This document shows positions 27,578 through 36,913 of a stretch of 64,000 nt of DNA, piece by piece (within the stretch, counting starts at the first letter, position 1; each line of letters begins with the position of its first letter). The notes under the pieces were generated by a model. It saw nothing but the letters and a program-made list of their open reading frames with translations. It ran no database searches and had not been told where the DNA came from. The stretch lies in assembly GCF_034424315.1 (NCBI RefSeq), contig NZ_CP139972.1:8068501-8132500 (forward strand). Reading direction: 5' to 3'. This DNA comes from Chitinophaga sancti (GTDB lineage Bacteria; Bacteroidota; Bacteroidia; Chitinophagales; Chitinophagaceae). A program made the position numbers and the translations under genes.

Positions 27578-27594
27578 CTGTTTAAAAAGATAGT

Positions 27595-27629
27595 AAAGGG
27601 CTTTCCTGTCTATGGCAGGAGAGCCTTTA
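27595..27629 (+). terminator. Hairpin terminator after the SRPBCC pair
   Basis: AAAGG(G)CTTTCCTG / CAGGAGAGCCTTT with one bulge and a short A/T-rich tail. Confidence 0.6.
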
Positions 27630-27706
27630 ACATTATTATAAAATACACAAACGGTAAGGACCGCTCCCTCTTTATGCAGTAATTTTCCATAAATTTTCTA
27701 TTCTTT

Positions 27707-28204
27707 ATGAAACAATTCCTCTTAATCATTGCATTGCTGGCCTCTACAGGCAGCCTTGTATCTGCACAGGAAAAAAAGCCGGCTAGTCCTCGTGTAACTG
27801 CTGAAGGAAAAAATGTAAAAGTTGCTTATGGTCAACCTTCTAAGAAAGGAAGAGTGATCTTCGGTGAACTGGTGCCTTACGACCAGGTATGGCGTCTGGG
27901 TGCCAACGAAGCAACTGAAATCACTTTTGCCAAAGATGGTAGCTTCGGTGGTAAAACCGTAAAAGCAGGTACTTATACCCTGTTCGCTATTCCTACCAAG
28001 GCTGAGTGGACATTCATTCTGAACAGCAACCTGAAACAATGGGGTGCTTACAAGTATGATTCAATCAAAGTAAACAACGTACTGGAAGCAAAAGCACCGG
28101 TTACTAAAACCAAAGCACCGGTTGAAAAACTGACAATCACTTTGCCAGCAGGTAAACTGGTAGTAGAATGGGATGAAACCCATGTGGAAGTGCCAGTGAA
28201 GTAA
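27707..28204 (+). CDS. Exported DUF2911 domain protein
   Basis: 165 residues with a signal peptide (FLLIIALLASTGSLVSAQ) and one DUF2911 domain: SPRVTAEGKNVKVAYGQPSKKGRVIFG, then the diagnostic WRLGANEATEI and TYTLFAIPTKAEW. Proteins of this family are periplasmic or secreted and common in Bacteroidota; their role is not known. The gene stands alone and converges on the TonB receptor gene, with palindromic element B between them. Confidence 0.9.
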   Translation: MKQFLLIIALLASTGSLVSAQEKKPASPRVTAEGKNVKVAYGQPSKKGRVIFGELVPYDQVWRLGANEATEITFAKDGSFGGKTVKAGTYTLFAIPTKAEWTFILNSNLKQWGAYKYDSIKVNNVLEAKAPVTKTKAPVEKLTITLPAGKLVVEWDETHVEVPVK

Positions 28205-28224
28205 TGAGCAATTTATTTTATTGA

Positions 28225-28333
28225 AAGAAGGTTGTATCAAAGCGAAATTTCCCGGATTTAATCCGGATGGCAGAGAGAGTTTTGAATAATAAAATTCTCA
28301 ATGCCATCAAATTTCTTTGGATACAACCTCTTT
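28225..28333. repeat. Palindromic intergenic element, copy B
   Basis: Same element as at 5314-5425. Terminal arms GGTTGTATCAAAG and CTTTGGATACAACC pair almost completely and continue into AAATTT on both sides. Inside lie a perfect hairpin CCGGATTTAATCCGG (28252-28266) and AAATTCTCAATGCC (28292-28305). Where the arms differ from copy A (AGAAAG versus CAAAG), the opposite arm differs to match, which points to selection on the stem. A run of T follows on the plus strand. Confidence 0.8.
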
Positions 28334-28335
28334 TT

Positions 28336-30213
28336 TTATAGATTCCATTTAACCGACACGTTTATTTGCCTGCCATCCACAGGCCCCCACAGCGCCACAA
28401 AAGAAGGATCACTTTCCGATCCTGTATATAATGGTGTATGCTTTCCCTGTCTTACATCAAACAGGTTCTCACCATTCAATACCAGTGTTACATGACCACC
28501 TATTTGTCTTGAAACCATTGCTGCCCAGAACCAGTAGTTGGGTGCCTTTACATTGTTATATAGATACTGATGGCCATTCCAGCTACTCTCCACACCCATG
28601 CGCCATTTGTCTGCTATTTCATATGCCAGCGTAGCGGCAAATTTATCCTGCGGTGCAAATGGAACATACGTATTATCTGTCTTAGCAATTGTATGATTAT
28701 AACCCAGGTACAATTCCACATCATCCAAACTCATTCTCACATAAGTATCTGTGCCCACACTACGCATTGGAGCAGCCTGTGTTTGCAGCTCATATAAATT
28801 ATCACTTGTCAGCACCGGCAGAATTGGATGCTTCACATACGAATAGTAAAATGCCTGGTTCAATATGAGGTCCAGTTCCCCGATTGTCGTATGATAGTTT
28901 GCATCAAAGTTCAGGCCCTTGCTTCTCTCTGCCTTCAATCCATCCGGCATGGGAGCAAGTGTTTTATACCCGAGTAATTGTGTTTGCGTAGTAAAGATAG
29001 CAGCAGTTTTATACCCTGTGCCTGCACTTAAACGGATGGAGAGATCAGTGATCGGTTTATACACCATTGCCAGTCTTGGTAAAAGGAACCAGCCATATAC
29101 ATTGTGGTGGTCTGCACGCAATCCGCCTTCTACCATCAGCTGCTTCGTAATGTTAATTCCATGCTGCGCAAAGAAGCCAACTGTATTGTAAGTATAATTA
29201 CGAATACGGCTGCTGTCATTATTCCTGGTGTAGGCTTCACTGGTATTGTTCATACCAAAGACAGCGCCATGCCATTTATAACTGGCTTCCGTATACGTAT
29301 TCAGTTGTCTGCCCTGCAACAGGAAATTTCCTTCCGTATGCAGCAGATGATAAAGGCTGGCATTACTCTTAATGGTAAATGCCTTATGTGCCAGTTGTAG
29401 GTCTAAGCTATTTCGATTACTATTATTCTTCTCGGTATAAAAAGCCCCACCACCAGTACGTTGTTCAAAGGTGCCCTGGTAAGCGGCGGTAAATGTCGTT
29501 GAAGGATCCAGGTACCAGAAGAACTTCGGATGCACCAGGTATTGTCTTAACTGTGGTACATCACTAAATCCATCTTTGTTTACATCTGTTGCATTCTGGT
29601 GTGTGACGCCGCCAAAGAAGGTAAGCCCTGTCCGCTTAAATTTCTGGGAATAAAAGATGTTCGCATTGTTTTCTTTTAGAGTGCTCCTGTTTATTAACAC
29701 ATCCAGCGTAGGTTTATTGCCTGGTGTCCTGGAAATAAAATTGATCATCCCAGCAATGGCGCCTCCACCATATAAGGTAGATACAGAGCCTTTGATGATT
29801 TCAATCTGTTTAAGATCCAGCGGCGGGATAGCCAGTACGCCAAAATTACCGCTCAACCCTTCGTACAGGGGAAGGCCATCTCTCAGCAGCTGGGTATATT
29901 TTCCATCCATCCCCTGCATGCGGATGGCATTATTGCCACTGATGGCGGATGTATTTTGTATATGGATTACGCTCAGGTCGCCCAGTATACCGGCTACATT
30001 AGCGGGCTTGATACCGCTTTCTTCCTGCATTTCTTCAGGTCCTAATACTTCCACTTTCATGGGCAGGTCCTCAATGCGGCTATTGGTACGGGTGGAGCTA
30101 ACGACTACCTCGTGAATCTGGACAATCTTAGTGGTATCAGGGATTACCCTGGTGGTATCCTGTGCCATCAAACCAAGAGGTGCCAGTAATATGATCAGCC
30201 ATGAAAATTTCAT
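28336..30213 (-). CDS. TonB-dependent receptor
   Basis: 625-residue outer membrane receptor: signal peptide (FSWLIILLAPLGLMAQ), a plug domain from about residue 45 (LPMKVEVLGPEEMQEESG, NAIRMQGMDGKYTQLLRDGLPLY, IEIIKGSVSTLYGGGAIAGMI) and a beta-barrel of about 450 residues closing at ...QINVSVKWNL, with the terminal aromatic-rich strand typical of barrels. No carboxypeptidase-like N-terminal domain, so it is the BtuB/FepA-like, not the SusC, type. It is the last gene after a response regulator and histidine kinase in the same direction (49-nt gap), so its expression is probably under that two-component system. Substrate, perhaps a metal complex, is not determinable. Confidence 0.92.
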   Translation of the reverse strand: MKFSWLIILLAPLGLMAQDTTRVIPDTTKIVQIHEVVVSSTRTNSRIEDLPMKVEVLGPEEMQEESGIKPANVAGILGDLSVIHIQNTSAISGNNAIRMQGMDGKYTQLLRDGLPLYEGLSGNFGVLAIPPLDLKQIEIIKGSVSTLYGGGAIAGMINFISRTPGNKPTLDVLINRSTLKENNANIFYSQKFKRTGLTFFGGVTHQNATDVNKDGFSDVPQLRQYLVHPKFFWYLDPSTTFTAAYQGTFEQRTGGGAFYTEKNNSNRNSLDLQLAHKAFTIKSNASLYHLLHTEGNFLLQGRQLNTYTEASYKWHGAVFGMNNTSEAYTRNNDSSRIRNYTYNTVGFFAQHGINITKQLMVEGGLRADHHNVYGWFLLPRLAMVYKPITDLSIRLSAGTGYKTAAIFTTQTQLLGYKTLAPMPDGLKAERSKGLNFDANYHTTIGELDLILNQAFYYSYVKHPILPVLTSDNLYELQTQAAPMRSVGTDTYVRMSLDDVELYLGYNHTIAKTDNTYVPFAPQDKFAATLAYEIADKWRMGVESSWNGHQYLYNNVKAPNYWFWAAMVSRQIGGHVTLVLNGENLFDVRQGKHTPLYTGSESDPSFVALWGPVDGRQINVSVKWNL

Positions 30214-30262
30214 GCAACAAAGGAAAACATTAAAATTGGGGAAAATCTGGAGGAATAAATAA

Positions 30263-31540
30263 TTAATGATGGTGCCTGTCTGGCCGGATAATGAAATGAT
30301 GTTGATGCTCTTTGTAGATATAATACACTTTCAGGTTATTCGTATCCGTAATCTTCTTTACGATTGCCAATCCTAATCCATTACTGTTCTCCAGGTTAGA
30401 AGCATTCTTCTTAAAGCGCTGAAACAATTGTGGAGCAGGAATAGGAGGATATTCACTGGTATTGCAGATGCTGAACAATTGTGTTGTGAGCTGTATGGTG
30501 ATGGCCCCTTTGGGATAATTATATTTAATTGCATTGCCCAGCAAATTACTGATCAGTGTATCTGCCAGTAAAGGATGCAGTAACAAAGAAAGATCCCCGC
30601 TGATATCCGTACTTACCAGCAGATCCTTATCCTTTATCAGTTCTTCAAATAAACGCAGGTGCTTTTGCAATACTGCATGAATGCTGATATTCCCGGCCGG
30701 AACAAACTGCTTGTTACCGATCTTAGCCATGAACAGGAGGTTATGATTCAGGTGCGATAACCGTTGCAATGCTTCATGTGTCTTTGCGATAGACCGCATT
30801 TGATCAGGCTGTAATTCTTCATCCTGTAACAGGAGCTCCAGCCTGTTTTGCGCAATGGCCAGGGGCGTTTGCATTTCATGGGCAGCATCTTCGGTCAGTT
30901 CTTTCATGATCACAAAATCATGGTAGATCCGTGATGTGGCATTTAACAATACCTCATTTAACCTATTGAATTCAGTAACTGTTGTATCCGGAAATGAAAG
31001 GTCATGCATCTCTTCCAGCTGCAATTTCTCCATCTTGTCCAGCGACTGGTAGAATGGTCGCCAGATACTCCGGCTGATCAACCTGTTCACCAATATAGTG
31101 AACAACAGTAAACCAATAAAAGCCAGTGCCATCACCAGCGCAATATTCTTAATCAGGTCGTCTTTTTCAATGAGCGATTTCCTGATTGTAAGGGAATAAA
31201 ATTTCTCTCTTATGCGGATTACCTGTTCCAGCTGCCTGTACGGCACTTCTTTGTGCTCTATCTCCTGGTACTGCATGATCGTTTTCAGCAGGGGCTGTGC
31301 ATCAGCCGGGCCATCAGCCGGATGTATACTAAACTCCGGTGTCGTAATCCGGAACACCGGACTATTATCCGGAATAGAATTAAAATAAACCAGCCATTGA
31401 ATCTGGTCATTTACCAACTCTTCATCCATCTCTTTCTTCAGCTCTTTATCAAACTGATGGTAGAGATAGATGCCGCCAGCAGAAAGCAATGGTAGCATGA
31501 TCAGCAGGAACCAGATGGTATTTTTAGTGAGGAGTTTCAT
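30263..31540 (-). CDS. Sensor histidine kinase
   Basis: About 425 residues. Two transmembrane helices (IWFLLIMLPLLSAGGIYLY and ALVMALAFIGLLLFTILV) flank a ~110-residue periplasmic sensor. The DHp helix has the phospho-acceptor His in ELTEDAAHEMQTPLAIAQ, with LLGNAIKYNYPKG (N box) and NGLGLAIVKKI (G box) for ATP. It ends in the His-rich DRHHH. The ATG at 31540 sits 1 nt after the response-regulator stop, so the pair is translationally coupled; a longer frame to 31600 would overlap that gene by 59 nt. It presumably senses an envelope signal and drives the adjacent TonB receptor gene. Confidence 0.92.
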   Translation of the reverse strand: MKLLTKNTIWFLLIMLPLLSAGGIYLYHQFDKELKKEMDEELVNDQIQWLVYFNSIPDNSPVFRITTPEFSIHPADGPADAQPLLKTIMQYQEIEHKEVPYRQLEQVIRIREKFYSLTIRKSLIEKDDLIKNIALVMALAFIGLLLFTILVNRLISRSIWRPFYQSLDKMEKLQLEEMHDLSFPDTTVTEFNRLNEVLLNATSRIYHDFVIMKELTEDAAHEMQTPLAIAQNRLELLLQDEELQPDQMRSIAKTHEALQRLSHLNHNLLFMAKIGNKQFVPAGNISIHAVLQKHLRLFEELIKDKDLLVSTDISGDLSLLLHPLLADTLISNLLGNAIKYNYPKGAITIQLTTQLFSICNTSEYPPIPAPQLFQRFKKNASNLENSNGLGLAIVKKITDTNNLKVYYIYKEHQHHFIIRPDRHHH

Positions 31541-31541
31541 A

Positions 31542-32213
31542 TTATTCGAAGCGGTATCCTGTGCCATATACCGTTTTGATATGGTCAGGAGCACCGGCAT
31601 CCATTAATTTACGGCGCAGATTTTTGATATGTGAATATATGAAATCGTAGGAACCTGCCATGTCATATTCATCGCCCCAGAGATGAGAAGCGAGGGCTGA
31701 CTTGGTAATGACGCGGTTTTGATTGGCAATGAAATATAATAGCAACTGGTATTCCCTGGCCGTTAATTCTACTGGTTTCTGGTGAACCATTACCGACTTG
31801 GATGCAGGATTCACCTGTATATCCTGGAAGATGATACTGGTATTGCCACCAAAATGCTTGCGGCGTAGCAGGGCATTGACCCGTGCACTTAGTTCTGATA
31901 AATGAAAAGGTTTGGTGAGATAGTCATCGGCGCCCAGGCCCAGACCATTGAGTTTATCTTCCAGGGAGTCTTTGGCGGAGATGATAATAATACCGGCATC
32001 GGAGCGGATCTGTTTCAGTTCTTTCACAATATCAAGGCCGCTGCCGTAGGGAAGCCCGATATCAGCAATTATACATTCATATTCGGCATCGCTGATCTTT
32101 TGAATGCCTTCCCGGAAGTTAGTGGCTACTTCACAAACGTAGCCTTGTTTTCCGAGGTATTGAGCTATTGATTCCTGTAATGCCTGTTCGTCTTCTATAA
32201 TCAGAATGTTCAT
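31542..32213 (-). CDS. OmpR-family response regulator
   Basis: 223 residues: receiver domain with acidic pocket (IEDEQ) and phospho-acceptor D51 in IIADIGLPYGSG, the switch Ser in IIISAKD and Lys in YLTKPFH, then a winged-helix DNA-binding domain (VELTAREYQLLLYF ... SHIKNLRRKLMDAG ... TVYGTGYRF). It is the first gene of the RR-HK-TonB receptor row and is the cognate partner of the kinase that starts 1 nt after its stop. Confidence 0.95.
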   Translation of the reverse strand: MNILIIEDEQALQESIAQYLGKQGYVCEVATNFREGIQKISDAEYECIIADIGLPYGSGLDIVKELKQIRSDAGIIIISAKDSLEDKLNGLGLGADDYLTKPFHLSELSARVNALLRRKHFGGNTSIIFQDIQVNPASKSVMVHQKPVELTAREYQLLLYFIANQNRVITKSALASHLWGDEYDMAGSYDFIYSHIKNLRRKLMDAGAPDHIKTVYGTGYRFE

Positions 32214-32225
32214 AACTAAAAGGTA

Positions 32226-32265
32226 CGAAAAAAATGGGGCCCTGCTTAGTGTGCAGGAAGCCCCG
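32226..32265 (-). terminator. Terminator overlapping the end of the AarF-like gene
   Basis: On the minus strand GGGGC-tt-CCTGC, a loop containing the stop codon, then GCAGG-gcCCC and ATTTTTTT. It separates the TetR-AarF pair from the two-component genes. Confidence 0.7.
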
Positions 32266-33547
32266 TTTTAATATTCGCTTTGAGATCGCTTAGAATAGAA
32301 TACAAGCCGAAGTAGGTTCTGTTCACATACAGGCTATGCCTGGACCCACGCGCTACTTTCGATTCTTTCACTTCTTTCAGGTTGGCTACATAATCCATAT
32401 AAGCATAGATCTCCTGGAAATAACGTTCATCGCCAAAATCAAATTCCGGTACTGTGAACGGCAGTGTCAACATGTCGATCATCTTCTGGAACAGGGTAGA
32501 GAAAAATGCAATTTCTTTCTCCGAGTCCTCAGGATGGATCATTTCCAGGCTGGTATAAATTTGTTTCCGTCGCTCCTCGTCTTTCAATATCTCTTTATCC
32601 GTGAGCAGGAAATAATTGATATAAAAGTCTTCCGGTATCTCCTTGATACATCCGAAGTCGAAGATGCCGATGGTGCCGTCTTCCCGCATGAGGAAATTGC
32701 CCGGATGAGGATCTGCGTGCACCTTTTTCAACTGATGTACCTGGAACTGGTAAAAATCCCACAGCGCCTGTCCGATCTTATTCCTGGCCTCCTGAGATGG
32801 ATTTTTAAGTAAAAACTCCTTCAGGTGGTAGCCCTGGAGCCAGTCCATGGTAATGATCTTTTCGCTGGACAGTGCCGGGTAATAGTTTGGGAATACCAGG
32901 TTTGGAATATGTGCGCAAAGACTGGATACTTCCATCGATCGGGTCAGTTCCAGTTTGTAATCTGTTTCTTCCAGCAGTTTGCTCTCAATCTCATCAAAGT
33001 ACTTGTCCATATCCACCTCGTTCATACCTACTATGCGCATGGCAAAGGGCTTCACGATGCGGAGATCGGATTTCACACTGCTGGCTACCCCGGGGTATTG
33101 GATTTTGATGGCCAGTTCTTTGCCCCATTTGGTTGCTTTATGTACCTGCCCGATGCTGGCGGCATTGGCAGCCTTTACATCGAAGGTGTCGTACAGTTCT
33201 GCGGGTGTTTTGCCTAAGGTCTTGACGAAGGTATTGACCACCAGCGGGCCTGAAAGGGGAGGGGCGCTGTACTGCGACATCGCAAACTTATCAGTATAGG
33301 CCTTGGGCAGCATGCCCTTATCCATACTCAACATCTGCGCTACTTTCAGTGCACTGCCTTTCAGGTTGCTGAGCGTGTCGTAAATATCTTCCGCATTGTC
33401 AGCATGAAGTTCTTCCCTGCTGATACTGGGATCAATCAGTTTCTTGGTATAGTGTTTCAGGTAATTGGTTCCAACTTTCAATCCTGTGGTCACAAAACGA
33501 CTCGCTCTTTCCACTTTTCCCGTAGGAATATTAGTTTGCTCTTTCAT
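32246..33547 (-). CDS. ABC1/AarF (UbiB-like) atypical kinase
   Basis: 433-residue protein-kinase-like ATPase of the ADCK/UbiB family. Visible landmarks: KGSALKVAQMLSMDKG corresponding to the KxGQ-type N-terminal extension, AASIGQVHKATKWGKELAIKIQYPG (A-rich loop in place of the usual Gly-rich loop, plus the catalytic Lys), VHADPHPGNFLM (catalytic loop) and IFDFGCIKEI (metal-binding D). The family is linked to quinone synthesis and lipid handling, but many bacterial members are uncharacterised. It follows a TetR gene by 15 nt, a co-transcribed pair. Confidence 0.9.
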   Translation of the reverse strand: MKEQTNIPTGKVERASRFVTTGLKVGTNYLKHYTKKLIDPSISREELHADNAEDIYDTLSNLKGSALKVAQMLSMDKGMLPKAYTDKFAMSQYSAPPLSGPLVVNTFVKTLGKTPAELYDTFDVKAANAASIGQVHKATKWGKELAIKIQYPGVASSVKSDLRIVKPFAMRIVGMNEVDMDKYFDEIESKLLEETDYKLELTRSMEVSSLCAHIPNLVFPNYYPALSSEKIITMDWLQGYHLKEFLLKNPSQEARNKIGQALWDFYQFQVHQLKKVHADPHPGNFLMREDGTIGIFDFGCIKEIPEDFYINYFLLTDKEILKDEERRKQIYTSLEMIHPEDSEKEIAFFSTLFQKMIDMLTLPFTVPEFDFGDERYFQEIYAYMDYVANLKEVKESKVARGSRHSLYVNRTYFGLYSILSDLKANIKTGLPAH

Positions 33548-33562
33548 TACCTTTTTTCTCCT

Positions 33563-34189
33563 CTACTTCTTGGTGAACATAAATTTGCCGAAGTCCAGTA
33601 TACTGTCAAGCGTACCCGAGCTGATGAGCTGGAAACTGAGGTTCACAGCTTTCTCGATCGCGGCGTCTGTCAGCTCAAACTTTTCTGAATCATCTTTGAT
33701 CCAGTAGTTCAGCACGAAGAGCGCCTGCACCCAGAAACCATGTACGTATTGACTGGAAATGAATTTTCTTTCTTTTACTTCGCCGGACTGATAACCTTCC
33801 TGGATCAGGCCTTTGGCATACTCGTAAAACGCATCTTTGAACTTTTCCAGCCTGTTTTCATGATAACCGGGAATATGGAATTGTTCTTTCTGCAGCAGAA
33901 TGTAGCTTCTGTCTTCTTTCAGTTTCTGTACCCAGAGGAAGTAGAAGGTGAGGAGCTTTTCGCGGGAAGAATAGCCCAGATAGGTATCGTCAGCTCTCAG
34001 CTTATCAAGTGTATCTGTAAAGAAGGATAACCAGATGTCTTTTTCGACCGCATCGAAGGATGCATAACTATCGTAAAAGGTACTTTCGGAAAGACCTAAT
34101 TGCTGACAGAATATGTATACAGAAACTGGTTTTTTCCCGTTTTCAAGCCAGTAATTTTTATAGGCTTCGCGAATGAGTTTATTTTCCAT
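33563..34189 (-). CDS. TetR family regulator
   Basis: 208 residues. The N-terminal helix-turn-helix is IREAYKNYWLENGKKPVSVYIFCQQLGLSESTFYDSY (positions ~5-41, given in part), followed by an all-helical ligand domain. It leads the TetR-AarF pair and its promoter carries an inverted repeat between the -33 and -7 boxes, so autoregulation is likely. The HTH sequence is divergent from classical TetR, as usual for the Bacteroidota 'TetR plus ABC1 kinase' pairs. Confidence 0.8.
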   Translation of the reverse strand: MENKLIREAYKNYWLENGKKPVSVYIFCQQLGLSESTFYDSYASFDAVEKDIWLSFFTDTLDKLRADDTYLGYSSREKLLTFYFLWVQKLKEDRSYILLQKEQFHIPGYHENRLEKFKDAFYEYAKGLIQEGYQSGEVKERKFISSQYVHGFWVQALFVLNYWIKDDSEKFELTDAAIEKAVNLSFQLISSGTLDSILDFGKFMFTKK

Positions 34190-34209
34190 GATTCAGGGTT
34201 TAAATTGTC

Positions 34210-34238
34210 CAAAATGCCTTCCAGGCAGGTATATCAAA
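34210..34238 (-). promoter_or_regulatory. TetR-AarF promoter with an internal operator-like palindrome
   Basis: Minus-strand TTTG (34235-34238) and GCATTTTG (34210-34217) are 17 nt apart. Between and partly over them lies TGCCT-tcc-AGGCA (34215-34227), well placed for a repressor dimer. Confidence 0.5.
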
Positions 34239-34273
34239 TTTACGATAGAAAGGCAATATGAATTGTTAATATC

Positions 34274-36913
34274 TTATAGCTTGTTTATATCCATGACAGT
34301 CAGTACCTTGCTCCTGGTCAGCACGATGAATTCTCCTCTCTCACTACCTTCTATTACTGATTCCGGCTCTTCTTCCAGCCTGATCTCATGCTCCAGTTTC
34401 AGGTAGGCGCCATCCACTTTGAAAATACTGGCCAGCTGGTCACCCACTGCTACCACATAGCCTCCGGGAATCCAGGCCATAGACACTACCCGGTGAGATA
34501 CCGGCACGGGGGCCTCAATGATGCCCATTTCCTGCTTATTAACCATGATGGTAATCAAGCCCATTTTTGTCAGGCCAAACAAAACGGTGGATACCATCGG
34601 TACTGCAGCCAGCATATAAACAGGAGGTGCCGGTTGCAGACAGGTACAGTTTCCCTTTTCATCTGAGCAATATAAGGTGCCCTCCAGCAGGAAATAATAG
34701 TATCCACCCCGCTGGAAAATAGTTGTTGGCTGTGGCCTGTCTTCAGAAAGGATGCTGGCATTATCTAATGTACAGGTATACTGGCTGTCCAGCTCTCCAT
34801 CCCCAGTAAAATGCCAGATCCCTAATGTGTGTTCATTGAGGGCAAACTGGGTCACAGCACCGGCTACTTTTGCAACGAAGCCGATTACATGCTGCTGCAG
34901 GAAATTGGGGAAACTCACACTTATTCCATATTTAAAATGCGAGTTTGCGGGCAGGATTTTCGGCTGATCTTCAAGGTCATTTTCCTGGTTCAGGTAAACC
35001 ATCAGCCTGTTGGTTTCCGGGAAACCGCTTACAATGTATTCAAACATCGGGATCAGGGGCATCGGCCATAGGTACTGTTCTATTTCAAACTCAGGGCTGA
35101 TACGCAGCAGGTAAAATGAATGTACATTGATACCGATGATGAACAATTGCAGGTTATGCCGGCACATACCTGCCCAGGTAATACCGGGAGGCAAATTGAT
35201 CCGTCTGCCGTTCACCTTTTTCTTTGATGGGGTCAGTACAGTACCCTTGTAGCGGAACAGGTCGGCTGGTAGTTGTTTATCATCCGGCAGCAACTGTTTC
35301 AGTAAAAACAGGTGCTGGGTATTTCCATGTTTTACCTGGTCACTGATGATGTGTATGCTAAGATCGGTAGTGGTTTGTTTTACAGCATGCGCGGTATGCT
35401 TATTGTTTACAACCAGCATCACCTGCAGGAACGCGGTCAGTTGTTCAGGACTGCTTTTCTGGTATACTTTCCTGATGTGCAATGGCAATTGCTCAGGTGT
35501 ATGTTTGTTCACCACATCAAAGTACTTATCCAGGTAATCGCCCGGGCGGTTAAATCCGTTCCATCCCCTGTACAATAAGCGCAGGGCTTCGTCAGGGGCA
35601 TTCAGTTTTTGCTCCAGGATGAATGCTGCTTTCATCAGGTCATTTTCCTGCTGGGCAGCCAGTACACTCTTCCTGTAATAATTGCCGGCCAGGTCTGCCT
35701 GTTCGAGTTTTACATACAGGTCACCCACCTTTTCAAACATATCCAGCTCCTTATAAATTTCGATCGCTTCCAGCAGTAAGCCTCCCTGTACCAGGCATTC
35801 TGCTGCCGGCAAAGGTCTGTTCAGGTAATCCTTGTATAAGGCAGCCGCCTCTCTGAAAAACCCTCCCTGCACCAGTGCTTTCGCTGCCAGGTTATAATCC
35901 TGTAAAAGGTGTGCATAGATATAGGCAGCCTGTTTGTAATCTTTTTTCTCTATAGCCTGCTGGGCAGCAAGCATATATTTTTTGTGCAGTTGTTCATAGT
36001 ACCTGTTTACATCCCAGGCATCCACAGGGCCACCGCCACCAGCCAGGCCACCAAGCGTGAAATGTGCATCTTTTTTGGATAAAGAGGTAGATGGAGGTGC
36101 TATGCCTCTGCCGGCATGTTGGGAGCCTAAGGGGATGGCATATTGTAAAGCCTCGCCCAGGTTCTCGTCGAACATGTTGAGCAGGCGTTCCAGTTCTTTA
36201 TCTCTTTTTTCCTGCAGGTTTTCCAGCTGATGTTGCATCCACTGGTATACGCCGTTGCGCTCCTTATTTTTTCCTCTGCCTATCAGCCGCATGAATGCTT
36301 TGAGCAAAGCTGCTTTTATTCTTTTAATCCCTTTCAGCGGCGGTGCATCCATGGGTATTTCATTCAGGGGCCTGGTCTCTACGCTGTTCTTCAGCATGTC
36401 TATCACCGGTGCTTCTTCTTTTCTCCGTACGTTGATCATACGCAAGGGGGCCATAGCTGGCATACCCGGATGCGCCATATCCCATGAATGCTCAATAAGT
36501 GCCGGCAATTCCAGCAGGTCTTTGAGTGATACCAGGTCTGCTGCTGTAAAACCAAAGAAGCCTGCCTGTGGATGCATGACCTGCCATTCCCATACCAGCA
36601 GATCTGCCATCTCGCTGATACTGAGCGCCGGCAATAACCTGGCATGAACAGGTATCAGCAGTTTCCTGCCAATGATCGTATAGGGATGTGCGATACTATC
36701 TGCAGCCGGAATATGTTTGGGGTGAAATACGACCATCATACCCACAGGGGCCATGCTGGATTTACTTTCCGGCAATAGCATACAGGTGAGTGAACCCGGG
36801 GGTACATCCCATCGCTGGATTTCGGCAAACCACTCCGCAGGAGTATTTCCCCTGATGTAAGCGCCCTGTACAGGATGACAAACGGATGGATCATATGTAA
36901 GTTGCAATATCAT
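34274..36913 (-). CDS. MoxR-vWA-associated solenoid / beta-propeller (bpX-type) protein
   Basis: 879 residues, last gene of the five-gene ternary operon. From N to C: a globular domain (1-180), a basic linker (KGIKRIKAALLKAFMRLIGRGKN begins near 194; part quoted), a charged helix, the segment GEALQYAIPLG (about 253-263) and a Gly-rich GGLAGGGGPVDAWDV (about 288-302) typical of this group, then TPR-like helices at about 302-470 (YKQAAYIYAHLL, FREAAALYKDYL, LLEAIEIYKEL) and a beta-rich C-terminal half (540-879) consistent with propeller blades. No enzymatic motif. It probably scaffolds or selects targets for the MoxR ATPase. It overlaps the upstream gene by 4 nt. The propeller is inferred from strand pattern, not from a blade signature. 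Confidence 0.7.
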   Translation of the reverse strand: MILQLTYDPSVCHPVQGAYIRGNTPAEWFAEIQRWDVPPGSLTCMLLPESKSSMAPVGMMVVFHPKHIPAADSIAHPYTIIGRKLLIPVHARLLPALSISEMADLLVWEWQVMHPQAGFFGFTAADLVSLKDLLELPALIEHSWDMAHPGMPAMAPLRMINVRRKEEAPVIDMLKNSVETRPLNEIPMDAPPLKGIKRIKAALLKAFMRLIGRGKNKERNGVYQWMQHQLENLQEKRDKELERLLNMFDENLGEALQYAIPLGSQHAGRGIAPPSTSLSKKDAHFTLGGLAGGGGPVDAWDVNRYYEQLHKKYMLAAQQAIEKKDYKQAAYIYAHLLQDYNLAAKALVQGGFFREAAALYKDYLNRPLPAAECLVQGGLLLEAIEIYKELDMFEKVGDLYVKLEQADLAGNYYRKSVLAAQQENDLMKAAFILEQKLNAPDEALRLLYRGWNGFNRPGDYLDKYFDVVNKHTPEQLPLHIRKVYQKSSPEQLTAFLQVMLVVNNKHTAHAVKQTTTDLSIHIISDQVKHGNTQHLFLLKQLLPDDKQLPADLFRYKGTVLTPSKKKVNGRRINLPPGITWAGMCRHNLQLFIIGINVHSFYLLRISPEFEIEQYLWPMPLIPMFEYIVSGFPETNRLMVYLNQENDLEDQPKILPANSHFKYGISVSFPNFLQQHVIGFVAKVAGAVTQFALNEHTLGIWHFTGDGELDSQYTCTLDNASILSEDRPQPTTIFQRGGYYYFLLEGTLYCSDEKGNCTCLQPAPPVYMLAAVPMVSTVLFGLTKMGLITIMVNKQEMGIIEAPVPVSHRVVSMAWIPGGYVVAVGDQLASIFKVDGAYLKLEHEIRLEEEPESVIEGSERGEFIVLTRSKVLTVMDINKL

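Noticed and set aside
32246..34189. TetR-AarF pair as part of the ternary system
   Set aside because: Separate promoter with its own operator-like repeat, and the pair is a common stand-alone arrangement in Bacteroidota.
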